6,173 nucleotides of DNA from Candidatus Methanolliviera sp. GoM_oil (GTDB taxonomy: Archaea; Halobacteriota; Methanoliparia; Methanoliparales; Methanoliparaceae): the NCBI GenBank assembly GCA_902158735.1, contig CABGHG010000106.1:1-6173 (forward strand). Reading direction: 5' to 3'. Below the pieces are notes generated by a model. That model saw only the letters and a program-made list of their open reading frames with translations. It was not told the origin of the DNA and did no database searches. Positions 1-4,473 of the stretch are shown one piece after another (position 1 is the stretch's first letter; each line of letters begins with the position of its first letter). A program made the translations under genes and the position numbers.

Positions 1-36
1 ATCTACATATATCTTTATTTTCTATTTCCCTAAAAT

Positions 37-71
37 GAAAATGTCTTCGCTATCTGCCACACGACATTTTC
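37..71. terminator. Stem-loop just upstream of repeat element copy 1
   Basis: Perfect 9-bp inverted repeat: GAAAATGTC at 37-45 and GACATTTTC at 63-71, with a 17-nt loop. It abuts the first TTTACA-N12-TGTAAA element and is followed by a pyrimidine-rich stretch. It could end a transcript coming from outside the window, or be part of the repeat element's structure. The hairpin is seen; the terminator role is inferred. Confidence 0.35.
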
Positions 72-95
72 TTTACATTCCTTATCTTTTGTAAA
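72..95 (+). repeat. Interspersed palindromic element, copy 1
   Basis: TTTACA, a 12-nt spacer, then TGTAAA. The right half reads ATCTTTTGTAAAA, as in the other copies. It lies 35 nt before the ATG of the M48-type peptidase gene and 21 nt before its GAGGAG ribosome binding site, so it could carry promoter or operator function. If framed as 11-6-11 (70-97), the right arm is TTTTGTAAAAT. Confidence 0.75.
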
Positions 96-130
96 ATTTA
101 AGGTTAAAAGGAAGATGAGGAGAAAATAAA

Positions 131-724
131 ATGGGTAAGGAAGAAAAAGGGTTAGAGAGAAGGTTGAGGCAGACCATCAATAAGTATATGAGAGAAATGG
201 GGTTTCATTTGTATCTCATTAAAGGAGAAGTAAGAAGACAATCGTCAATGGGTGACGTGCCAGCCTTTGGTATCGGAGTAGGACGGGTGGGGCGTATTAT
301 AGTTTCTGACAAACTTCCTTCTATTGTAGGAGGTGGCGGGGAGGTTGATTTTGTTATAGCACATGAGATATGCCATATAGTGAAAGGGCACTCGGTGGTG
401 AAAGGGGCACATTATCTTCTTAACCGTATATATCTTGTATGGGCTCCTTGGACGGTATTCCGGAGATTTTTGAGCTTGAAACCAATTGAAGCATTTCTGG
501 TAAGAGGAGAAGAACTGAGCGCAGATAGCTGTGCGGTTGGTTTGACTCAAAATAAAGAGGCTGCCATTTCTGCGATTAGAAAATTATGTAAATTCTCAGG
601 TGGTAATTTAGATACTCCTTCTCATGGTATGATAATAAGAGAGTTTTTATCTGGCTCTGTTGAATCCACACCTACTGAAACGTTTAGAGAACGAATTGAT
701 AATATAGAAACTCTTCAACTTTGA
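131..724 (+). CDS. Short soluble M48-type zinc metallopeptidase
   Basis: Probable zinc-dependent peptidase of 197 aa. The zincin motif HEICH is at residues 78-82 (H78 and H82 as zinc ligands, E79 catalytic). It sits in the stretch VIAHEICHIVKGH, which resembles the AHElgH-x4-gH signature of M48/HtpX. A downstream E-x-x-A-D (E128 to D132) supplies the expected third ligand. The C-terminal RERIDNIETL resembles the ERI-x-x-L tail common in M48 proteins. HtpX proteins are nearly 300 aa with membrane segments on both sides of the catalytic part. This protein has no clear transmembrane helix (residues 95-113 are only moderately hydrophobic), so it is probably a minimal cytosolic form. GAGGAG at 117-122, 8 nt before the ATG, supports the start. 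The gene stands alone between repeat copies 1 and 2. Substrate unknown. Confidence 0.8.
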   Translation: MGKEEKGLERRLRQTINKYMREMGFHLYLIKGEVRRQSSMGDVPAFGIGVGRVGRIIVSDKLPSIVGGGGEVDFVIAHEICHIVKGHSVVKGAHYLLNRIYLVWAPWTVFRRFLSLKPIEAFLVRGEELSADSCAVGLTQNKEAAISAIRKLCKFSGGNLDTPSHGMIIREFLSGSVESTPTETFRERIDNIETLQL

Positions 725-726
725 TA

Positions 727-752
727 TTTTACAATCTTTATCTTTTGTAAAA
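727..752 (+). repeat. Interspersed palindromic element, copy 2
   Basis: TTTTACA, 12-nt spacer, TGTAAAA: the most symmetrical copy. It starts 2 nt after the stop of the metallopeptidase gene and ends about 31 nt before the ATG of the HAD gene, the same arrangement as copy 1. This fits a promoter/operator or a module boundary. Confidence 0.75.
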
Positions 753-782
753 AGAGGAGGGCAGGATTGAGGAGAATTTAAT

Positions 783-1319
783 ATGGTTTATAAGCTTATC
801 ATCTTCGATCTTGATAATACGATCGTAATACCCCCGATTCCGAGAAGGATAATCGGTGCACTTGGTAAATATAGCTTAGCGGAACGTCTGGCAACATCTT
901 CTGTTTCTCTTGTTGGATTGATACCTTGTGCTGGTCCGATGCTTAAACGATATGCATTGCAGACTATCGAAGCATTGACAGCGGTGACAGGCGAATACAA
1001 ACCTTCTAAAGATGTAGTTAATTTCATAAAATATACAGATGGCTATAAGATGGCGGTTCTCTCGAGCAATTCAAAACAGTTTGTCTATGATCAGTTGAAA
1101 AAGCAGGGCATTTCGGAAAGATTCATTGATATAGTAACCGGCGAAGATGTCAGTATGTTGAAACCGTGTCCTGAAGGATTGATAAAGATATTGAAAAAGA
1201 GCAAAATCAAACGAGATGAAACAATTTATTTTGGAAGCGATTTTATCGACCGTCTAACAGGTGAAAATGCTCATATTACAACTGTTTCATCTCTCGATGA
1301 TTTAAAAATGACTCTATAA
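783..1319 (+). CDS. HAD-superfamily phosphatase-like hydrolase
   Basis: 178-aa protein of the haloacid dehalogenase superfamily, which mostly hydrolyses phosphate esters through an aspartyl-phosphate intermediate with Mg2+. Motif I is FDLDNT (nucleophile D9, acid/base D11, T13). Motif II is in LSSN (S94 or S95). Motif III is K127 in LKPCPEG, and motif IV is the acidic GSDFID (D153, D156). All catalytic motifs are therefore present. Residues 14-80 form a helical C1-type cap like those of phosphoglycolate phosphatase relatives. It is slightly shorter than the usual 200-230 aa. GAGGAG at 769-774, 8 nt before the ATG, matches the ribosome binding site of the preceding gene in sequence and spacing. 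T6 at 1330-1335 just after the stop could end transcription. The substrate cannot be told from sequence. Confidence 0.85.
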   Translation: MVYKLIIFDLDNTIVIPPIPRRIIGALGKYSLAERLATSSVSLVGLIPCAGPMLKRYALQTIEALTAVTGEYKPSKDVVNFIKYTDGYKMAVLSSNSKQFVYDQLKKQGISERFIDIVTGEDVSMLKPCPEGLIKILKKSKIKRDETIYFGSDFIDRLTGENAHITTVSSLDDLKMTL

Positions 1320-1360
1320 GGATCACCTATTTTTTACGTCACAAGCAGGTAATCCTGTAT

Positions 1361-1436
1361 AGAATGGATATTATCGCGCAACGAGAAAAACTAAATGTTG
1401 GCACCTCTTTGGAAGTGCCGATAATCATACCATTCT
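1361..1436. terminator. Nested inverted repeat between converging genes
   Basis: An outer imperfect inverted repeat (AGAATGG plus TATTATCG at 1361-1376, its complement at 1419-1436) encloses an inner hairpin, GGCAC 1400-1404 with GTGCC 1415-1419. It lies where the HAD gene (+) and the membrane protein gene (-) converge, and the right arm covers the stop codon of the latter. On the minus strand the inner hairpin is followed by a T-rich stretch. A bidirectional terminator or RNA-stability structure is the likely role, by inference. Confidence 0.4.
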
Positions 1437-1886
1437 CGGAAAAATTATACAAATCCATAGTATAACCCAATAGACGAGGGCAACAATCGGAACTAAATAC
1501 GAGAGACAACTACCGGTCCCACCTTCGCGTATCTCGTGAATAAGTCTTAGTTTACGCTCTACAAAAAGCTTTTCTTCTATTTTTTCCGCTATATTTTTCG
1601 CCTTGCTTCCGGTATTATATTGTCTTTTACAAAAAATAAAAAAAGCGATAAGAAGACCGGTTCCTATCAAAAATGAAATAATCATAAACCAAAAGAAAGG
1701 ATATGCAAATTTGGTATCTCTTTCAGGAAATATCTCAAAAACCAAGTTAGTCACGACGGTACCAACAAATGCAACTACATATGAACTATACGTTAACCAA
1801 TTATAGCGTTGACGGTATTCTTTGAGCGATTCATTATATATTTTTAGCAACACATCGTTTTCATTTTCTATTGTCTCTTTCTCCAT
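1425..1886 (-). CDS. Three-helix membrane protein of unknown function
   Basis: 153-aa protein, family not recognised. The first 30 residues are charged and helical (ENENDVLLKIYNESLKEYRQRYNW). They are followed by transmembrane helices at about 31-52 and 62-86. A charged cytoplasmic-looking helix covers about 93-120, and a third transmembrane helix covers 127-149. There is no signal peptide. A perfect AGGAGG (minus strand, 1900-1895) 8 nt before the ATG fixes the start and predicts efficient translation. A possible TATA box on the minus strand is ATTATATA at 1957-1950. A remnant of a small ORF lies just upstream. The layout (N-terminal helix, two-helix hairpin, charged helix, last helix) resembles small membrane partners found beside defence or signalling genes, but nothing specific supports that here. 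Confidence 0.75.
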   Translation of the reverse strand: MEKETIENENDVLLKIYNESLKEYRQRYNWLTYSSYVVAFVGTVVTNLVFEIFPERDTKFAYPFFWFMIISFLIGTGLLIAFFIFCKRQYNTGSKAKNIAEKIEEKLFVERKLRLIHEIREGGTGSCLSYLVPIVALVYWVILWICIIFPRMV

Positions 1887-1910
1887 ATCTTCATCCTCCT
1901 TTTTATCTGA

Positions 1911-2006
1911 CTAATTTCGTTCGCCGATAAATCTTATTACAAACTCATCTATATAATCTCTTTTCCTCTCTTGATGCTTCTATATTTACTTTAAACTGAT
2001 ATTCAT
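1911..2006 (-). pseudogene. Possible frameshifted small ORF upstream of membrane protein gene
   Basis: On the minus strand a good ribosome binding site (GGAGAGGTGG) is followed by an ATG at 2006. The frame hits TAA at codon 7 and TAG at codon 9. The same frame then runs on as a protein-like stretch ending ...RDYIDEFVIRFIGERN before TAG at 1911-1913. A shifted middle segment reads VNIEASREEKR, so two compensating frameshifts would join MNISLK, this segment and the tail into one small polar protein of about 32 aa. It would end 24 nt before the membrane protein gene, as in an operon. It could be a decayed gene, a sequencing error, or chance. Confidence 0.3.
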
Positions 2007-2049
2007 TTTATCCACCTCTCCAGACCTAACATTTCCAAAAATATCTGCC

Positions 2050-2073
2050 TTCACAAAGCATATTTTTTGTAAA
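2050..2073 (+). repeat. Interspersed palindromic element, copy 3
   Basis: TTCACA, 12-nt spacer, TGTAAA. It has one mismatch in the left half; the right arm TTTTGTAAAAT is intact. No start codon with a ribosome binding site follows at the 31-35 nt distance seen for copies 1 and 2. It lies 126 bp before copy 4 in the same orientation. Confidence 0.65.
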
Positions 2074-2175
2074 ATTTTTTCAGTAAATCTTCGATTTTCC
2101 CAATCAAGTCGTGAAGTTTAAGTAATTAAAAGCACAGTGACTATGAAACTATCCAAACCTCCTCGATATTCAAAC

Positions 2176-2199
2176 TTTACATTCGTCGTCTTTTGTAAA
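2176..2199 (+). repeat. Interspersed palindromic element, copy 4
   Basis: TTTACA, 12-nt spacer, TGTAAA. The central six bases are GTCGTC, unlike those of other copies, while both arms are conserved. It lies about 206 nt before the HEPN gene, too far to be its core promoter. Confidence 0.7.
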
Positions 2200-2405
2200 T
2201 TTGAGATTGAAGAAATTATTTCTGGCTTGGTCAAAAGATTTTTATCTCTTTAAGTGTGGATGGAAAAGAGAGAGGTAGAGAGGAATAGAAGGGGAAGCAG
2301 AGGAGTTAAAAAAGGACTTGGCCTAAGATTTACTTATTGACAAAGTTAGGATAAAGGGGGAATTAAAAAACTATAGATAAGATTACAAATGAGGAATTTA
2401 AAAAG

Positions 2406-3377
2406 GTGATACAATGTATAGATGAAGATCTATTTTCTCTTTATGTAAGCACCATTACTTACCTCAGACCAATGCCTTCTTTCCAAAAAACTTTCATGAG
2501 GATCTTTCCCATCTCAAAAAAGTTTTTGAAAAAGATGCGTGAAGGAATTCAGCAGGGAAAAATCAAGAGAGAGGATCCGGGTATCGTAAAAGAGTGGCTC
2601 CAATCTGCGAAAGATGATCTAAAAATTTCTGAATCTAGTTATAATATGGGAATTTATGGTCTTACTTTATACCATCTTCAACAAACTGTAGAGAAGGTGA
2701 TTAAGGCCCAAGCAATGATGTGGGGGTTAATCAAAGAAAGTGAGCTGTTGACTCAATATGGTCACAAATCAGCTAAGTTCTATGTTAAACTTTCTTCTAA
2801 CCCCTTTTTAAAAGAGCTGTTAGAAGAATTTTTGCCTTGGGTAGATGAAGTGGGGGGAGTTTTAGTCTCGAAGAGGGAAAGAATGGAAGTAAAGAAAATT
2901 TTTCAAGAGGAAAAAACGAGTGATGGAATAAAATTATTGGAAAAATATGCAAAGGCTAATGATAAAAAAGAATTAATAGATTTAGATAAAGGTTTTCATT
3001 ATTGGTTGAAATGTTCTGGGAAACTCTTGCCATATTCATTTGCTAGTTCTAAAGAATTACTATTTGATCTAATGGAAGATTTAATAAACAAAAAATTTCA
3101 AAGGGCAGAAATTAAAAAATTAATCAAACGAGGAATAGATCTTGATAACTCTATTAATTCTAGCATTTGTTTATTTTTGATGGCTTGGTGGAGCGGATTT
3201 TTACTTTTCCCTCTTTCCATTATTACTCCTATCTATGAGAGTGCAGGCAGATATCCCGATGAGAAGAGAAAATCAAATATAGATTATTCTGAAAGTAGCT
3301 TAATCAAAGATTTCGGCTCACTCAAATTTTTACTTAATGAATACATAGAAAACTTTAGTGAAATATTGGATTGTTAA
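2406..3377 (+). CDS. HEPN-domain protein
   Basis: 323-aa protein with an N-terminal HEPN-type helical domain. The signature is at about residues 63-124: VKEWLQSAKDDLKISE, then Y-G-L-T-L-Y-H-L-Q-Q-T-V-E-K-V-I-K-A, then GHKSAK. HEPN domains act as RNases in toxin and defence proteins or as nucleotide-binding partners of nucleotidyltransferases. The RNase-type R-x(4-6)-H motif is not visible (histidines at 90, 120 and 198 have no arginine at the right distance). A second helical part contains a hydrophobic helix (254-277) followed by ESAGRYPDEK, which recalls the RYPD stretch of other archaeal HEPN proteins. No nucleotidyltransferase gene lies beside it. GTG start chosen because GAGGA at 2391-2395 precedes it at usable distance and the frame upstream has no ATG. 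The last 48 nt overlap the converging membrane protein gene. Confidence 0.75.
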   Translation: MIQCIDEDLFSLYVSTITYLRPMPSFQKTFMRIFPISKKFLKKMREGIQQGKIKREDPGIVKEWLQSAKDDLKISESSYNMGIYGLTLYHLQQTVEKVIKAQAMMWGLIKESELLTQYGHKSAKFYVKLSSNPFLKELLEEFLPWVDEVGGVLVSKRERMEVKKIFQEEKTSDGIKLLEKYAKANDKKELIDLDKGFHYWLKCSGKLLPYSFASSKELLFDLMEDLINKKFQRAEIKKLIKRGIDLDNSINSSICLFLMAWWSGFLLFPLSIITPIYESAGRYPDEKRKSNIDYSESSLIKDFGSLKFLLNEYIENFSEILDC

Positions 3378-3575
3378 ATTAAAAATGGGGGCTCCGATTG
3401 CACAACGTCCTAAACATTCGAGAGGTGCAAACACGATATCCAGCACTCCCATCCATGGCATGAATATTATCAACAAGCACGGGAGACAGCACAACCAAGT
3501 AGGGGGCCACAAACAAAAAGAGATCTCCTCTAAACATATGACTAGAGTCATCATCCCTCTGTCGTCACCCATCAT
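3330..3575 (-). CDS. Small cysteine-rich membrane protein
   Basis: 81-aa hydrophobic protein, not recognised. After a short charged start (MMGDDRG) come two or three hydrophobic stretches: about 8-16, 25-52 with W-L-C-C-L-P-C, and 56-80. Seven cysteines and several Pro/Gly residues (PLECLGRCAIGAP at 51-63) suggest a compact membrane protein. ATG at 3575 chosen, with AGGA 11 nt upstream; a TTG three codons earlier is an alternative. Its 3' end overlaps the end of the HEPN gene antisense by 48 nt. A competing plus-strand frame (3358-3651) has no ribosome binding site and a composition typical of an antisense shadow. Repeat copy 5 lies 81 nt upstream of this start. Confidence 0.5.
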   Translation of the reverse strand: MMGDDRGMMTLVICLEEISFCLWPPTWLCCLPCLLIIFMPWMGVLDIVFAPLECLGRCAIGAPIFNLTIQYFTKVFYVFIK

Positions 3576-3655
3576 CTTTTTCAAATTCCTGATCCTGTTT
3601 TCACCACTCGATTATTTTGTCCTTTATTTTATAATTCTTTGCGTCACCTAATTCA

Positions 3656-3681
3656 TTTTACATTTCCGATCTTTTGTAAAA
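3656..3681 (+). repeat. Interspersed palindromic element, copy 5
   Basis: TTTTACA, 12-nt spacer, TGTAAAA. Arms are as in copy 2 but the central bases differ (CCGATC). It lies between two minus-strand genes and is followed directly by a hairpin (3684-3705). Nothing on the plus strand starts within 35 nt, so a plus-strand promoter role is unlikely for this copy. Confidence 0.75.
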
Positions 3682-3683
3682 TG

Positions 3684-3710
3684 TGAGATATTGGTTCTTA
3701 TCTCATTTTT
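3684..3710. terminator. Hairpin with T-run next to repeat copy 5
   Basis: TGAGATA (3684-3690) pairs with TATCTCA (3699-3705) around an 8-nt loop, followed by TTTTT. The A-run before it can pair with the T-run, so it is roughly symmetrical. On the minus strand it follows the stop of the zinc protein gene (3714) and could end that transcript. Confidence 0.5.
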
Positions 3711-3713
3711 ACT

Positions 3714-3866
3714 TCACTTTCGTGAGCGTCGCGAGAACTCCTCCGGATGTGCCTTCCTATATCTCCAATAGCATTCCCTACAACAGAATACATGCCGAGC
3801 CGCCTTTATCCGATGAGGTGGACAACTGAACGACCTTCCGCATTCGTAACATGAAGCCTGGACCAT
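3714..3866 (-). CDS. Mini zinc-binding protein (treble-clef/MYM-like)
   Basis: 50-aa basic protein. C-x2-C (C6, C9) and F-C-C-R-E-C (C28, C32) give a CxxC...CxxxC zinc site, with two extra cysteines (C15, C29). The order SCYECGRSF - SCPPHRIKAARHVFC - RECYWRYRKAHPEE is typical of small treble-clef fingers found alone or beside HNH nucleases in phage-like genomes; no HNH motif is present here. A longer frame begins at 3947, but a TATA-like sequence on the minus strand (AATTATAATATA, 3920-3909) falls inside that extension. The ATG at 3866 is therefore the better start. Likely role: nucleic-acid or protein binding. A hairpin terminator candidate follows. Confidence 0.65.
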   Translation of the reverse strand: MVQASCYECGRSFSCPPHRIKAARHVFCCRECYWRYRKAHPEEFSRRSRK

Positions 3867-3908
3867 CAGGTTAGAGAAAACCTTGGTGGGTAAATTATTA
3901 TGGTGCAG

Positions 3909-3920
3909 TATATTATAATT
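3909..3920 (-). promoter_or_regulatory. Candidate TATA box for the mini zinc protein gene
   Basis: Minus-strand AATTATAATATA about 43 nt before the ATG at 3866. Transcription starting about 25 nt downstream would leave a short leader. AT-rich on both strands, so it could equally serve the plus-strand zinc-finger fragment at 3973. Confidence 0.35.
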
Positions 3921-3960
3921 GAAGGAACCACAAAGAAGAAGAATCACAAAGAAGGAGAGG

Positions 3961-4023
3961 GAGAGATCTAAAATGTCATATAAGTGTCCTTACTGCGATT
4001 TTGAATCGTTGAATAAGAAGAAC
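3961..4023 (+). repeat. 63-bp direct repeat, left copy
   Basis: Left member of a direct repeat pair; the right copy is 5780-5841. The pair brackets about 1.75 kb holding the microsatellites, the repeat array and four genes. It could arise from tandem duplication with later decay, from insertion of the bracketed segment, or serve as a site of homologous excision. Confidence 0.8.
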
Positions 4024-4098
4024 ATGGTTAAGGCATATCTGTATTCCTTTGGATCTGCTCATCAATCGTCGTGTTTGTGTGGGTTAAACCCCATCTGA
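3961..4098 (+). pseudogene. Truncated 5' copy of the C2H2 zinc-finger gene
   Basis: Bases 3961-4023 match 5780-5841 (leader, ATG and first 17 codons of the intact zinc-finger/Hfq-like gene) with three substitutions and one 1-base indel. Two of the substitutions are silent. After N17 the match stops abruptly. The frame continues for 24 unrelated codons (MVKAYLYSFGSAHQSSCLCG...) to TGA at 4096-4098, giving 41 aa. The first zinc pair C5-x2-C8 is kept, but the original H21 and H26 are lost; H30, C34 and C36 in the new tail could only by chance replace them. The Hfq-like part is missing. It is either a pseudogene left by a duplication or recombination, or a new small zinc protein. The conserved leader (GAGAGATCTAAA) means it may still be expressed. 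Confidence 0.7.
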
Positions 4099-4181
4099 TA
4101 TTTCTTCTGTTTATAAACTATGCGGAATATATCCTACCCATGTTAAGATTGGAATATGCTACTTCACAAGTCAGCCCATAA

Positions 4182-4204
4182 GCGTGTGCGTGTGCGTGTG
4201 TGTA
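4182..4204. repeat. Alternating purine-pyrimidine (GT/GC) tract
   Basis: 23 bases of strictly alternating purine and pyrimidine built from GT and GC steps, a pattern able to adopt Z-form DNA under negative supercoiling. A complementary CA/CG tract of the same length lies inside the 4474 gene at 4660-4682. Confidence 0.8.
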
Positions 4205-4279
4205 AATATTGTATAAGAGTAAAGAAAAATCCAAAGTTCTTTTTTTATCAAAAATCAAAAGAAGCGTTGAGCGGTCTCT

Positions 4280-4299
4280 GATAGATAGATAGATAGATA
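4280..4299. repeat. Tetranucleotide microsatellite (GATA)5
   Basis: Five perfect GATA units, unusual in a prokaryotic genome. It is close upstream of a (TAA)6 tract and the repeat array. Confidence 0.9.
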
Positions 4300-4312
4300 G
4301 AGTACTAGTTAG

Positions 4313-4330
4313 TAATAATAATAATAATAA
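4313..4330. repeat. Trinucleotide microsatellite (TAA)6
   Basis: Six perfect TAA units, overlapping the end of a TAGTTAGTAATA sequence (4306-4317). That sequence is repeated in inverse orientation at 5202-5213 in front of the next ribbon-helix-helix gene. Confidence 0.9.
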
Positions 4331-4346
4331 TAGTGAAGGGGAATAA

Positions 4347-4462
4347 GGGCTACATAGGGCTATTATCTTGGGCTACATGATAACCACTTCGGGCTACAAT
4401 GATAGCCACTTCGGGCTACATGATAACCAAAGTATTATATGCTTCGGGCTACATGTAACACA
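4347..4462 (+). promoter_or_regulatory. GGGCTACATGATAACC repeat array (operator or iterons)
   Basis: Copies of GGGCTAC begin at 4347, 4370, 4391, 4413 and 4446, and a partial GGGCTAT at 4357. The full unit is about CTTCGGGCTACATGATAACC. Spacings of 23, 21, 22 and 33 bp are close to two or three helical turns, so the copies face one side of the DNA. The unit is an imperfect palindrome; in the copy at 4391 it is perfect (GGCTA-N6-TAGCC), as expected for a dimeric protein. The array surrounds the TATA box of the ribbon-helix-helix gene at 4474, and the last copy lies between TATA and ATG. Autoregulation is the simplest reading; an iteron origin or centromere-like partition site is possible. Confidence 0.8.
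4433..4440 (+). promoter_or_regulatory. Candidate TATA box of the 4474 gene
   Basis: TATTATAT 33 nt before the ATG, between the fourth and fifth complete repeats of the array. A start site about 25 nt downstream leaves a leader of roughly 10 nt containing AGGTG. Confidence 0.5.
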
Positions 4463-4473
4463 TAGGTGTCAAA

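Larger units (their letters stand above)
1887..2405. other. Long intergenic region with two repeat copies
   Basis: About 520 bases without a convincing intact gene. It holds a broken small ORF on the minus strand (1911-2006), two copies of the palindromic element (2050-2073 and 2176-2199), and a purine-rich stretch (2258-2330). Upstream of the HEPN gene there is only a weak TATA-like CTATAGATA at 2371-2379. Short ORFs at 2143-2253 and 2260-2340 (+) lack ribosome binding sites and look fortuitous. Confidence 0.6.
4099..4473. other. Gene-free control region: microsatellites and repeat array
   Basis: 375 bases without a gene. In order it holds a G/C-T/G alternating tract (4182-4204), a T7 run with a weak AAAGAA/TTCTTT stem (4221-4246), (GATA)5, (TAA)6, the GGGCTA repeat array, and a TATA box for the 4474 gene. 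The makeup resembles a plasmid control region (origin, partition site or operator), though no initiator gene is recognised. Confidence 0.55.

Noticed and set aside
1624..1633. TTTTACAAAA inside the membrane protein gene, resembling the right arm of the palindromic element on the minus strand
   Set aside because: There is no matching half-site at the 12-bp spacing and it lies within coding sequence, so it is not a sixth copy.
2143..2253. Plus-strand 36-codon ORF (MKLSKPPRYSNF...) running through repeat copy 4
   Set aside because: It has no ribosome binding site, it reads through the repeat, and the composition is not protein-like.
2260..2340. 26-codon purine-rich ORF (MEKREVERNRRG...)
   Set aside because: It has no Shine-Dalgarno or TATA at a useful distance; the composition just reflects a purine-rich strand.
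3358..3651. Plus-strand 97-aa frame antisense to the small membrane protein
   Set aside because: It starts inside the HEPN gene without a ribosome binding site and looks like the complement of the hydrophobic minus-strand frame.
3867..3947. N-terminal extension of the mini zinc protein (27 extra residues)
   Set aside because: It contains the likely TATA box and has no clear ribosome binding site at its ATG; the shorter start at 3866 is preferred.
4347..4462. GGGCTA repeats as a CRISPR array
   Set aside because: Units of about 20 bp are nearly contiguous or have no unique spacers of 30-40 bp, and no cas genes are present.
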